Assembly: GCF_963576675.1 (NCBI RefSeq)
Contig: NC_088911.1
Span: 133,179,929-133,243,928 of the forward strand
Length of the DNA: 64,000 bases
From: Euphorbia lathyris
Lineage: Eukaryota > Streptophyta > Magnoliopsida > Malpighiales > Euphorbiaceae
Reading direction: 5' to 3'
The position numbers were made by a program, and so were the translations under genes. The notes beneath the pieces are model-generated. The model had not been told where the DNA came from. It ran no database searches and worked only from the letters and a program-made list of their open reading frames with translations. This document shows positions 35,532 to 47,533 of the stretch, in pieces. Position 1 is the first letter of the stretch. Every line of letters starts with the position of its first letter.

Positions 35532-35960
35532 TTTTGCTATTGAGCCATCTTACCCGCGGTCGTGGACCAGGGTTGCTTTTGAGCCATTTTACCCGCGGTC
35601 GTGGACCGGGGTTGCTTTTGAGCCATTTTACCCGCGGTCGTGGACCAGGGTTGCTTTTGAGCCATTTTACCCACGGTCGTGGATCAGGGTTGCTTTTGAG
35701 CCATTTTACCCGCGGTCGTGGACCAGGGTTGCTTTTGAGCCATTTTACCCGCGGTCGTGGACCAGGGTTGCTTTTGATCCATCTTACCCGCGGTCGTGGA
35801 CCAGGGTTGCTTTTGAGCCCTTTTACCCGCGGTCGTGGACCAGGATTGCTGTTGAGCCATTTTACCTGCGGTCGTAGACCAGGGTCGCTTTTGAGCCATG
35901 TTACCCGCGGTCGTGGACTAGGGTTGCTTTTGAGCCATTTTTACCCGTGATCGATTTAGA
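35532..35960 (+). repeat. 39-bp minisatellite, about 10.5 copies
   Basis: The unit contains TTGAGCCATTTTACCCGCGG followed by TCGTGGACCAGGGTTGCTT and repeats head to tail. It is 13 codons long, so it gives an open frame of the repeated peptide LLSHFTRGRGPGL, which I take as a by-product of the period rather than a gene. Middle units are nearly identical and outer units decay; a degenerate extension reaches about 36010. Confidence 0.92.
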
Positions 35961-36421
35961 GACTAGGGTCGCTAGAAAGAGTTTTTTTACCCGCAGTCAA
36001 TTTAGGCTAGGGTCCTTAAGAAGAACATCCGCCAGCAGCCGATTCAAAGGCAAGGACGGAGAGGATCGAAGACGATGTTGGAGCGCGCAGCGCAGAGATC
36101 AGGTATTCTTCCTCCTACTCTTTACGTGTCTTTTACTTTAATATATTTACATTGCATGTGTTGCGTTAGCAAAAAAAAACTTTTCAAAACACACACATCA
36201 CTGTCAAAATAGGAAAGTAGGGGCAACTGTAGACATCGAGTCGGAGGACCTGTGACGAAAACTTGTAACAAAACGGTCGAAGCGGTTGGTTCCAGAAGTT
36301 TTAAAACAAAAATATATAATAAAAATGGAAGAAGTTAGTGGGAGTCACGGTCGTCGAGTGGACGGCTCGCGAGTGCTCAGCGACGTGGTGCGAACGCCTA
36401 GCGGCAGCCGACGCGCGTCCG

Positions 36422-36729
36422 ACGACAGTTGGACGCGCGCCCGACGGCGCGGGGCGCACGCTTGACGTCCGCTGGGCGCGCGCGCCCGACGGCCGTTGGG
36501 TGAGTGCCCAACGACGTGGGGCAAACGCCCAGCGTAGGTGGGGCGAGCGCCCAACGGACGTTGGGCGGACGCCCAACGTCCGTTGGGTGAACGCCCAACG
36601 CCTGTTGGGCGCGCGCCCAACGAGAGTTGGGCGTTCGCCCAACGCAAGTTGGGCGTTCGCCCAACATAAGTTGGGTGTTCGCCCAACCTGCTTTGGGCGA
36701 CGCCCAATCTTAATCGGGCGTCGCCCAAA
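36422..36729. repeat. about 14 copies of a 22-bp hairpin-forming repeat in the LTR U3
   Basis: The unit is GTTGGGC - 4 nt - GCCCAAC - 4 nt. The 7-bp arms are inverted repeats in nearly every unit, even where single arms have changed. Copies on the right are well kept and copies on the left decay. Because the unit is palindromic and 22 is not a multiple of 3, both strands show long open frames here, which are not genes. Confidence 0.9.
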
Positions 36730-36747
36730 GTCTCCGGGATCCGTGCC

Positions 36748-36754
36748 TATATAA
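36748..36754 (+). promoter_or_regulatory. TATA box of the Ty3 LTR
   Basis: TATATAA sits inside GTGCCTATATAAGGCAC, about 20 bp downstream of the hairpin array, followed by a likely transcription start and R region. The arms GTGCCT and AGGCAC are themselves inverted. Confidence 0.65.
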
Positions 36755-38999
36755 GGCACAGATCCCTATGCATTTTGGGAGAGGATTTTTGGAGCTTTCT
36801 CACTCTAGACATTTTTAGAGAGAGAAAGTTAATTTTTTGGAGAAAATATTTTTTTTCCCAAAAAAATCCAAATTTTCCAAAGTTGAATATTTTATCGAAA
36901 ACACAAAAAACGCCGGAAAATCATAACTCGTGGAATCAAACGACTTCGACTGTCAGATACCGATCTTAAGGTATTATCCGAGGACTAGACTCGTTTTATT
37001 TTATTTATTTTTCTTTATTTATTTTTTATGTTATAGTTTTTTATTTATTTAGTCTTTTATTTATCACGTTTTATTTATTATTCCGTATTTATTTAATTTT
37101 CGTCACGTGTTAAATAAACGTACGGTTTTGTTTTGAAATAAAAACCTCGTTTTAATATCCCAATACGAACCGTGATCCGATTCAAAGGTAGTTCGGGGAT
37201 TAAAAAACATTGTAACTATAAGTTTTTGAAAATATTTCTAAATAATGTTTTAAAAATAAAACGTTGTTTTAGGGATCTCCGTTATAGACTATGATCCAAT
37301 TTTGGTAGTTTGGGGACCCAAAACGATAGAATAGATCTAATCTAAAGCTTTGGAATAAATCTGGAAACTGTTGGACTAAGTCTGTAATTTCCCGTTTTCT
37401 ATCAGTAAAGGCTGTTTACCGACTGATGTTCCGTCGGTAAAGCTACTGGAATGTAAAAAATGCTGTTTTGGTCCTCCTTTCTCAACTTTTAGACATTAGG
37501 TTCTTTATATATATAGGTATAGTTATGTAATATTTACTTTCAACCTATTTTTAAATATTTTGTATATATATTACTCAATGTGTTTGTATATTGTTTTCAT
37601 TTAATTTGGTTTAATAAAGTTATATGTATATATATATAGATTTTGCCATTTAATTCATTTAAACTATACATATTTGTTATTTTGGGGTTATTTTCTATAC
37701 ATATTCATCATAAACCATTTTGGGGGTTAAATTCTATTTTCTTGTTTATGAACCTTATTCATTTCATTTACATGTTTTTAGTTAGAATAAAAACATATTA
37801 TACCTAGTAGTATTTTCATCACTATTTTTTTTTACTTATTAATGTGTATTATTTTCCCTATTTTATTTTAATGGGTATTATTACTCACTTTTTGTATATA
37901 TGTATATCTATGTATATTTATTCTATTTTCCTACTTATATATATACTCTTTCAAATGTATTTGATGTGAGTGAATTTGAGATTTAATTCATTACTTGTTG
38001 TCATCTTATTTACATAAAGGATAATTGAGTGAAAAAGGGGAAAATAAACCACAAAAAGAGAGTTTAATTTGTTTGTTTAAACTAAAGCTTTTCTAGATAT
38101 TCCTAAAGTGTAAATAACATTTTCTTGTCATTTTTAAACCGTTTCCTAAAACATCACGTGTTAAAACCTTAATTCGTTCCAACGACGGATTAAGCGAACC
38201 TTGTAATTAAAATTGCTTTTGTGAATAATGAAGTTTTGAATTGTTTTCCTAACTAAATGGTTTTTGTACAAAATAAATTGACTTGTATGCTTAATCACGC
38301 TTTTAGATTAAAAATGTTTGCTCAACGTTTTCAAACGCTCGAGTCGTTCCAACGGCGATTCGAGTGAACGTCATTAATGGGGTTTTGAAACGTGCCTAAA
38401 TCGTTCCAACGGCGATTAAGGTACGAACCATGTAAATAAACTTGTTTTTGGGGAATGAGATTAGCTTAGAGTTAGTGTATAGTCTAAAGCATAAAATCGC
38501 ACTGTGAATAAATCAAATTCTTCTCCCCCTCTCTCTCCTATATACTTTAAATTCATGCAAAATGGCTGATTCTTTACTAAAGTGGCTTTCAATGACATGC
38601 TCAAAACAGTTTTCAAAGCGAGAAAGAAAAGGTTTCAAATGAATTTTAAACTTAAAGAAATATGTGATTAGTCCGTTATCGCCTAACACGCTGAGTAGGA
38701 GGCCGGTGGTTCATAACCGGGCGATGTCGGGGTGCCTAGTAGCCTTTTTCCGGAAAGGAGCTAGCCTTCTCGGCTCGTACCTAAGTTTCCCGAACCCTCA
38801 CCGGTCTCCCGCAAGGGATCGGTGTTCATTTTCCCATTCGTGGGTGGCGACTCTTCCATACTCCGAGTTCCGGTCCTGCCGAGCAGCTTGATTCCACGAT
38901 TGGTTGCTTTCGGCGCCAATCACCGCTTACGTCGCCATGAGGTGTCCACCCCCCGGTCCGCCCGGGCGAGGCCGTTCGGCACCTTGTCTAACAATAGGG

Positions 39000-39410
39000 T
39001 ACTGCTCTGACACAAGCAGTCCCCTTCTTCTTTGTTGGGTGCCCCCTACCCCTACACCTATATAGAAGAATTGGGGTTGGGCACTCTTTTTTTTTAGTTA
39101 AGTATCCAATTTCATCCTGACGTTTTTTAAAAAGTGCGAATTTAACCTTAATGTATGAGATAGTGCAAATATAACCCCGAATTTTTCAAACAAGATCAAT
39201 TTTAGCCCTACATACTGAAAGTTTGAAAAGTTTGATTTTTAAACGATTTGCTCAACTAATTGTATATTGATTGTGAAAACCTATACTTATAGTTGTACAG
39301 AGATAAGGTTACAACTGATTACATTTGAAAATATACTGAAGTAAATTAAATCAGATATGGACAATCTGATAATAACAAATAATTAAATACTAATTTAAAT
39401 ATGCTTATGA
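39000..39410. other. no gene seen
   Basis: This short spacer with AT-rich sequence lies between the Ty3 LTR and the Copia remnant. Confidence 0.5.
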
Positions 39411-39413
39411 CAC

Positions 39414-40026
39414 CCCCTCAAGTTAATGGTGGGTGAACCAATAACTTGTCACGAAGAAGTTGAAACCGAGACTTTGACAAAGGCTTTGTGAGAATGTCAG
39501 CAACCTGATCCAAGGTAAAGAGATAACACACGAAGCTGATGCTTTGCAACTTTGTCACGGACAAAGTGGAAATCGAGTTCAAGATGCTTCGATCGTTCAT
39601 GGAAGATTGGATTGGCTGTGGCTCCCAAGTTATCAAACCAAATTGTTGGTGTTTTTGTGGATAGAATTTCGTTTTCTGTTATTAATATTTGAAGCCATGT
39701 AATTTCTGAAGCTAGAGCTGCCAATGCGCGGTACTCAGCTTTGGTGGAGGAACGAGAAATCGTTTTTTGTTTTCTAGATCGCCATGACATTAAATTAGAG
39801 CCAACAAAAACAACATAACCCGATGTTGATTTCCGATCATCTATATCCCCACCCCAATCTGCATCAATATAACCCATAATATCGAAATTTGAGCTAGGAG
39901 TAAAACGCAAACCATGGGTTGCAGTTGTGTGCAGATAGCGCAAAATCCGTTTTACTGCTTTCTAATGGGCTTTATTTGGTTGATGCATATATTGGCTTAT
40001 CTTGTTGACAACAAATGAGATGTCTG
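39414..40026 (-). pseudogene. 3' part of an older minus-strand Copia pol (RNase H)
   Basis: On the minus strand the sequence reads VNKISQYMHQPN, RILRYLHTTATHG, GYIDADWGGDIDDRKSTSGY, SRSSTKAEYRALA and, after a frameshift near 39520, DQVADILTKPLS. This is the end of a Copia reverse transcriptase and its RNase H. It is cut at 40026 by the younger Copia B, and its upstream part resumes at 45424. No LTR of this element was found. Confidence 0.9.
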
Positions 40027-40298
40027 TAATAAATTATAGTTAGGACTGTTAGGGACTGTTTTGTATTTAGTTATATTAAGTAAGGGTAGATTAGACTTTT
40101 ACTAGAGGTTGAGTTAGCGTTTATATAAATGGTGTTCTTCTTCTTCTTCAATTACTTACTTTTTGGTATTCTCTCTTCCTCTATAGTTTTCTTCCTCCTG
40201 TTCATCAATGTTCTTCATTGACATTGTAATGCAATTCATGTAGTTCTTCTTCAATTCAGTAATACAATTTCATTTCATTCAATTCTTTCAATCTAATA
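40027..40298 (+). repeat. 5' LTR of Copia B
   Basis: The LTR is 272 bp with ends TAATA...CTAATA. A TATA-like TTTATATAAATGG lies near 40118. Confidence 0.93.
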
Positions 40299-40611
40299 TG
40301 GTATCAGAGCGCTTTAATGCGTAACTTTTCATTTTCAAAGATCAGTCTGGTCTCTTCATCTTTGTTTGATCTGTCGATCTTTTTCCAGATTTTCTTGATC
40401 AATCTTTTGTGCGTTTTCAGATTCCAGAATCGCATCCATATTCAATCTTCAAATTGATCTCTTGATTGTTTGAATTCATTGTTTTAGAGTGATTTCTCAT
40501 TTTTCTTCCGGAGGAACTTTCTCGATCTAGAGAAATTTTCTTGCTCATTTTTCCCAATTTTCAACTTTCTCGATTGTTATCTCAATTTCTTTGAAAAATG
40601 ACAACCAGATT

Positions 40612-43600
40612 CAAGAGTCACAATTGCTTCTGCCATAGCAGTTGATCCTTCACTTAATCCTTCCAGTCATTATTTTCTTCATTCTGGAGAAAACCCTAGT
40701 TTGGTACTGGTTGCGTAATTGCTCACAGGAAACAATTATCATACATGGAGTAGAGAATTCAAGCGAGCTCTGCGTGCCAAGAACAAGATACCTTTTGTTG
40801 ACGGAAGTCTGGTAATTCCTGCTATTGGCTCTCCTAATCGTGCCGCATGGGATCGTTGCAATACTATGATCTTTTCCTGGCTTAGTCGGTCTGTAAGTGC
40901 TCCTATTGCTCAAAGCATTCAGTATTTTGATAATGTCTATGATGCTTGGGTAAATCTTGAGAAAACATATTCTCAAGGTAATTCTATCAAAATCTCTGAG
41001 TTACAGGAACAACTATATTCATTTACTCATGGTAATTTGACTGTTCTTGATTATTACACTCAACAGATGATTGTTTGGGAAGAGTTGATCAACTTTAGGC
41101 CCTTATCTCTTTGTGTTTGTACTCCTGCTTGTACTTGTGCTCATTTACTGACTAAGGCCAAGACTTATCAAGAAGAGGATTTAGTGATTAGATTTCTTAA
41201 AGGATTGAACTCTAAATTCAATGCTGTTAGGTCACAAATCTTTCTCATTAAACCCATGCCTGATATTACCATTGTTTTATCAATGATTTTACAACAAGAG
41301 AGGCAAAATTTGGGTAACTCTATTCATATAGAATCTTCCATCAATCTGGCTAGTCATTATCAGGATAAGAAGAGGTCAAGTTCCAAATGTAGTCATTGTG
41401 ACAAGTCTGGTCATACTATTGACCAGTGCTATAGGAAACATGGTTTTCCACTTAATTTCAAATTCACAAAGAGCAAGAAAGGCAATATGACTAACAATGT
41501 CATTTCAGAAGGGGGATCATTACAGGCAGATGGTGATCATTCTGTCTCACATTCTCAACAGATTATAGAATCTGCACATCAAGATGATGTTCATTCAGGA
41601 GGAATTACTCTTTCTAAGGCACAATATGTAAGGCTCATAGGATTAATTGATGCTGATGATTCTTCAAAAACCACTCATTCTTCACACATAGTTGGCAACG
41701 TGGTTTCAGGTTTGTCGAAGCCTTTGCATTTAGTTTCTAATTTACAATCTTTGCAGGATAAAAGTGATACTGTTTGGATTTTGGACAGTGGTGCTACTGA
41801 CCATATTGGAAATAATATGGCTAGTTTTATTAGCTTGCATAAAGTATCAAATGTCACGGTTAATTTGCCTAATAACCAGCAGATTATAGTTAACCAAATT
41901 GGAAATGTCAGGATCAATGATCATATTGTTTTGCAGCAAGTGTTCTACATTCCCAGTTTTAAATTCAATATAATTTCAGTTAGTAGATTAAATGAACACT
42001 CTAAGGCAGCATGTGTTTTTATTGACAATGTATGTCATATACAGGACACACAACTTCAGCTGATGATTGGTTCAGCTAAATTGTGCAATGGTCTGTATAT
42101 CTTGACTCAAGAGTGTTCAACTGCTTCTCCTAGTAATATTTCTGCTGTTTTCACACAGTCTGCTGCAAATGAATCTCAGCCTTTTCCTGGCAAGGAATTA
42201 TGGCATCATAGGTTGGGGCATTTCCCTTTTTCCAAGTTAGGTTTAATAGATGGTTTACCTATTTCTGCTGATTGTAATAAAGACTCTCATTATGATTGTG
42301 GTGTTTGTCCTTTGGCAAAAATGAAAAGATTGTTTTTTCCTATTAGTACTTCTACTTCTAGTTCTATATTTGATTTAGTGCATATTGATGTTTGGGGTCC
42401 TTTTCATACTGAGTCTCATGCTGGTTATAAGTATTTTTTGACTGTCATAGATGACTTTAGTAGATATACTTGGATCTATCTTCTTAAAACAAAATCACAG
42501 GCTATTAATTGTATACAAGGTTTTTATTCTTATGTTCAAGTTCATTTTAATAAGTGCATTAAAATCATAAGAAGTGATAATGCACCTGAACTGAAATTAG
42601 AAGATTTTTGTCTTAAAAAGGGCATCATTCATCAGTTTTCATGTCCTTATACACCTCAACAAAATAGTATTGTTGAGAGGAAGCATCAACATTTGTTGAA
42701 TGTGGCAAGAGCTCTTGGATTTCAATCTTCTTTACCTTTGTCTTTTTGGGCAGATTGTGTTATGCATGCTACATACTTGATAAATTTGTTTCCAACTCCT
42801 GTTTTGCAAAATAAAACTCCTTATCAAGTTTTGTTTAATAAAGAACCTGTTTATGATAATCTTAAAGTTTTTGGATCTCTGGTTTACATAGTTAATTTTC
42901 AAACAGAAAAGACAAAGTTTGATTCTAGAGCAGTGCCATGTGTTTTTGTTGGTTATAAAGCTAATGTTAAGGGTTACAAAGTTTTTAATCTCATTACTAA
43001 TTCTTATGCTGTTTCTAGAGATGTGAAATTTGTGGAACACATCTTTCCTTATAAACAAGCATCCCATTTTACTTGTATTTCTGAGGTTCCTGAACAGGTT
43101 TTAAGTGACTCTTTCCTAGATAGCTTATCTTTTCAGAATGTAAGTGCTTCTCTTCCAGAGATCTCATCTACACAGGTGCCTTCTCATTCTCTCAGTAATT
43201 CTATTCCTACAGATACTTCTATTTTGCATGATGATGTTACTGCTGATCATTTTATTCCTGCTAATTTGATTGGTGATATGACGAATGAAATACCTGAAAA
43301 TACTGATAGTTTACATTCAGTTTCTATTGATGCTATAACTGATGTGGTTAATGATATGGACTTGTCTAACACAGATGATTCTAATCATTCTGCTGAATCT
43401 CTTTCTGATGTTCCAGTTATAGATAACTCTTTACCTACTAGGCGGTCAAATAGAACTAGAATTAAGCCCACTTATTTAACAGATTATCATTGCAACCAAC
43501 TTAGTTCTATTCCTGATTCCAATGGTTCTAATGTTGTTAAATATCCTTTATCTAGTGTTATTGGTTATCAATCTTTATCTGAATCACAAAGGACCTATAT

Positions 43601-45144
43601 TCTAAATCTAAGCATTATTCCTGAACCAAAGAGTTATAGGGAAGCTGTTCAACATAATTGTTGGGTACAAGCAATGAATGATGAACTAAAGGCGTTAGAT
43701 TTGAACAAAACTTGGGTTTTAGTTCCGTTACCACCAGGAAAGAAACCATAAGTAGGAGATGGGTTTGGAAAATTAAACTTAATAGTGATGGTACACTAGA
43801 AAGATATAAAGCCAGGTTAGTGGCAAAGGGTTACACACAGGTAGAAGGCATCGATTATCTAGACACTTTTTCCCCTGTTGTGAAATTAAGCACTGTTAGG
43901 CTTTTGTTAGCATTAGCAGTTACTCAAAATTGGCCTTTATATCAATGTGATGTTAATAACGCATTCTTACACGGAGAATTAGAAGAAGAGGTTTATATGG
44001 ATCCTCCAGAAGGATTGGTTTTACCTCAAAAGGGTCTAGTTTGTAAATTATAGAAGTCTCTTTATGGCTTAAAGCAAGCCAGTAGACAATGGAATTCTAG
44101 ACTTATTTCTTTCTTGACTGCACATAGTTATTTGCAATGTGAGTCAGACCATTCTATGCTTGTCAAATATAATGGTTCATTACTTACCATTTTTCTTGTT
44201 TATGTTGATGATATCATTATGACTGGTAATGATCATCATGAAATTGTTCATATTAAATCTGCATTGAATAATGAGTTTAAAATCAAAGATTTGGGTACTT
44301 TGAAGTACTTTCTTGGATTAGAGATTGCTAGGAACTCTACAGGGTTACATATTTCTCAAAGGAAATATGCCTTAGAGTTACTTGAGGATGCTGGTTTATT
44401 AGCTTCAAAAACTGCCGTAACACCCATGGATCCTACTTTGAGGTTGTCCAAAGATAAGGGCATTTTGTTACAGGATCCTTCAGTTTATAGAAGGCTCATT
44501 TATTTGACAAACACTAGGCCTGACATAACCTTTTCTGTAAACACATTAAGCCAATTTTTATCTAAACCAACTGATATTCATTATGCAGCTGCTAAAAGGG
44601 TGTTGTTATACATTAAGAACAATCCAAGTCAGGTCTTTTCTACTTAGCGGAGTCAGAGTTGCATCTTAAAGCCTTTTCTGATGCAGACTGGGCAACATGT
44701 GTAGATACCAGAAGATCAGTCACAGGTTTCTGTGTATTTCTTGGAAAATCTTTAATCAGTTGGAAAAGCAAGAAACAGGTGACTGTTTCAAAATCTTCCA
44801 CTGAAGCAGAGTATAGGGCCATGTCTGCAGTGACAGCTGAAGTGCAATGGTTAACCTATCTTCTTAACTTCTTAAAGATCAAGCACAAGATTCTCATTCC
44901 TTTGTTTTGTGACAACAGTTCAGCCATTTACTTAACCAGTAATTCCACTTTCCATGAAAGAACAAAACACATTGAATTAGATTGCCATTTTGTAAGAGAA
45001 AAACACAAAGCTGGATTGGTACATCCTTTGGGCATATCTACTTCAGATCAACTGGCTGACATTCTTACAAAGGCTTTGACTTCAATACAATTCAACTTTT
45101 TTCTTAGCAAGCTTGGAATTCTCACAATATGTATTCCAGCTTGA
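40612..45144 (+). pseudogene. gag-pol of Copia B, nearly intact
   Basis: A long frame (40719-43751) covers most of gag (LLTGNNYHTWSREFKRAL), the zinc knuckle CSHCDKSGHTIDQC, protease (WILDSGATDH) and integrase (Asp in IDVWGP, Asp in RSDNAPE, Glu in PQQNSIVERKH). TAA at 40716-40718, directly before LLTGNNYHTW, cuts off the gag start. A frameshift near 43745 leads to reverse transcriptase (43712-44053), which has a TAG at about 44051 before [12 protein letters not shown], then LVYVDDIIMTG. After a further break near 44645 comes RNase H (FSDADWAT, STEAEYRAM, FCDNSSAI), ending near 45144 next to the polypurine tract. It is disabled by few changes. Confidence 0.93.
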
Positions 45145-45151
45145 GGGGGGT

Positions 45152-45423
45152 TAATAAATTATAGTTAGGAATGTTAGGGGCTGTTTTGTATTTACTTATA
45201 TTAAGTAAGGGTAGATTAGACTTTTACTAGAGGTTGAGTTAGCGTTTATATAAATGGTGTTCTTCTTCTTCTTCAATTACTTACTTTTTGGTATTCTCTC
45301 TTCCTCTGTAGTTTTCTTCCTCCTGTTCACCAATGTTCTTCATTGACATTGTAATGCAATTCATGTAGTTCTTCTTCAATTCAGTAATACAGTTTCATTT
45401 CATTCAATTCTTTCAATCTAATA
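45152..45423 (+). repeat. 3' LTR of Copia B
   Basis: The LTR is 272 bp and follows the GAGGGGGG tract. It ends CTAATA before the GTCTG duplication. Confidence 0.93.
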
Positions 45424-45490
45424 GTCTGGTCTTGTAATTGTAGCATATTGTAGACCGCCTACAAGTATAGCTCTAATCATTAAACGGATT
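45424..45490 (-). pseudogene. continuation of the split minus-strand Copia remnant
   Basis: On the minus strand this reads GGLQYATITRPD. It joins the segment ending at 40026 exactly once Copia B and one GTCTG copy are removed. Similarity stops near 45490. Confidence 0.8.
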
Positions 45491-46945
45491 TCCAACCGAG
45501 TGAGAGAGCTTGTGATGTGGGACCAAAGATTTTTATTTCATTTTACAAAGCTTTTTCTACTCGATACTTTGCTCATCCTGTTTTTCATATCACTACATTT
45601 TCTAGGCATAGCAAAAAAAAAAAAAAAAAAATTCAACATTACCATGTTTTTAGCCTAACATTAATTATTTTGGTATTGTGATTTTTTTTATCACATTTTG
45701 CTTCAGCCATATTTTGATAATATTCAATAACTAATATACGGTTTAACAAGTTTTCTAGTTGTGCAATTTACTCCAATATGGCACCACCTGCCTTCGATTC
45801 ACAAGAGAATCAAAACCAGGAGCTCAACGCCAATGTTCCATAAGGCTTCGTTGTCGATAATGTAAACCAGATGGAAGGTAAAAGTCGACCGCCACACAAC
45901 CACTAACGATGATGACCAGTGACGGAACCAGTACCCCGGATGACCCGGGGTTCAAACATATCAGTAAAAAAAAATTCAAAACGTTAAAAAAAATCGAAAT
46001 TAACTGTGCGGTTGACGGTAAATTTTCAACGGGCTGGACAAATTTTTTTTAGCCTCCAACGCATTAAAACTGTAAAAATATTATCATTTTTTTAGAAACC
46101 AGCATTGAATTAATAGATAATTAAACATGTTTATTTTTTTTTAAATGGTAAGACATAATAAAAATGAATATTAAATGTCTATTTTTTTTAATGGTAAAGA
46201 CATATTAAAAATGAATTCAAAAGTGTTATCTTTTTTTATCAATTCAAAAGTGTTATCAAAATAAAAATAAAGAGTCCATTTAAATTAATTAATAATGGTA
46301 ACATGTTTTTACAATTATTGAAAATAAAATAAAAATAAACAAAAACTTTTTAAAAAAAATGAGGTTAAAGGGAGTCGAACATAGGACCTCTAAAATAAAA
46401 ATAAGTATTCTTAACCATCTCATCTACCTTTAAACATTGAAATAATACTATATAGACTCAATATAATTCTTTCCAAAATGTTACCAGTATTTTTTTTCTC
46501 AATTCTCCGCCGCTTGCCGGGACTCGGAGAAATCAATACAACAGAGATAACCATGCTTGTAGTTTAGGAGGAAAATGGAGAAATCAATACTATGATAATA
46601 CCACACTGTCTTTTAGTGCATGAAATGAAGAAAACAACAATGCAAATGATAGATAGCACATTGGGAACATTAAGCAAGAAATTTATGTACCAACCGGTCG
46701 TGAAGTGTATCGTCACGAGTTTCAAAGAGCCTATCCTAAGCAATATGATCAATTATATCATTTTCCTAATAATTTTAGAATTCCATATTTTGCTCTTTTT
46801 CAGGAGAAAATGGAAATCCAAAGTCAAGCACATCGCTCGATTTCGTTCTAGTGCAGCAGGAGCAAATGCAGATAAAATCTATTTAATATAAAAAAAACCC
46901 TAAACCTACTAATACCACATCACATTCATATGCTTATTTGTTTCT
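45491..46945. other. intergenic, no gene seen
   Basis: This is AT-rich sequence with poly-A/T runs. A piece near 45920 (AGTGACGGAACCAGTACCCC) resembles the end of a dispersed DNA transposon but no partner end was found. Confidence 0.4.
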
Positions 46946-47042
46946 GACAAAGTAACCATTACTTTATTTGTTCTCACCATTGGATGGTGGAGTGTAAAAT
47001 TAATCCAATGGTGAAACAAACAAAGTAATGATTACTTTGTAA
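46946..47042. mobile_element. 97-bp foldback MITE
   Basis: The arms CAAAGTAACCATTACTTTAT and the reverse complement of the right side (CAAAGTAATCATTACTTTGT) pair, and the pairing continues into CACCATTGGAT. Almost the whole unit is one hairpin. Confidence 0.75.
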
Positions 47043-47533
47043 GAAAACAAAGTAACTATAGAAGGCAACAAAAATTTTATTATCTCCATTAATTAGAATG
47101 ACAAAGAAAAAATATGAAAAAATATAATATCACTTTCTAATTAAGAAAAAATATAACAAGCATCATTTTTAAATTAAGAGATCAACCCCAATCCTCTCCA
47201 AGAATTTAAATTTACGTATCAACCTAAAATGACCCATTTCTATTTAATAAAACATTCCCACTAAATTCATGCTGAATTCGCATTGTATATAAAGTCATGT
47301 AAATAATTATTACCTCTACAAATAAGTAATATCAGGTGAATTAATAGCACTAAGATTGAGCATCGTCCTGCCAATAATTATAATTACATCCTGCTATTAT
47401 ACTACTTTCCCAGTTCAGGTTTTTATTTTAATTTGTAAATTCCCCTTTTTTATTATATTATTGACAACAGAACAATTAACCAAAAATAATGAAGGCATTA
47501 TTAAGATTAGTCTAGAGTTGAGTTGGAAAGGTT

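Larger units (their letters stand above)
30118..38993 (+). mobile_element. 5'-truncated Tat/Ogre-type Ty3 retrotransposon
   Basis: From left to right there are the end of the reverse transcriptase, two RNase H domains, integrase, an antisense gene, a minisatellite, a polypurine tract and one long LTR. The second RNase H (aRNH type) between the first RNase H and integrase is the mark of the Tat group (Ogre, Retand, RIRE2, Grande). The 5' LTR, leader, gag, protease and first half of the reverse transcriptase are absent. The right limit is an estimate. Confidence 0.75.
36228..38993 (+). repeat. 3' LTR of the Tat-type Ty3 element
   Basis: A polypurine tract (GGAAAGTAGGGGC) precedes TGTAGACATCGAGTCGG, a typical LTR start for this group. 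The LTR contains a 22-bp repeat array in U3, a TATA box at 36748, a long AT-rich middle and a GC-rich end. The end contains TTCGGCGCCAATCACCGC and CACCTTGTCTAACA; I place the limit at the latter. No second LTR is in the window, so the right end could be off by tens of bases. Confidence 0.6.
40027..45423 (+). mobile_element. Copia LTR retrotransposon B, complete, with non-canonical TA...TA LTR ends
   Basis: The LTRs are both 272 bp (40027-40298 and 45152-45423). They start TAATAAATTATAG and end TTTCAATCTAATA instead of TG...CA. Flanks are the perfect 5-bp duplication GTCTG (40022-40026 and 45424-45428). The primer-binding site TGGTATCAGAGC starts at 40299, directly after the LTR, and the polypurine tract GAGGGGGG ends at 45150, next to the 3' LTR. 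By eye the LTRs differ at six positions (about 2 percent), so it is younger than Copia A. The interior is full-length but has a few disabling changes. Confidence 0.95.

Noticed and set aside
35534..35950. 138-codon open frame of repeated LLSHFTRGRGPGL
   Set aside because: It is produced by a 39-bp (13-codon) minisatellite; the reverse strand is open as well. No start context or gene features.
36422..36729. Resemblance of the regular repeat-spacer pattern to a CRISPR array
   Set aside because: Spacers are only 4 nt, the unit is a palindrome, and the context is a plant LTR.
36301..36759. Four overlapping open frames on both strands, Arg/Gly/Pro-rich
   Set aside because: They come from a palindromic 22-bp GC-rich array in an LTR; openness on both strands is expected from the repeat.
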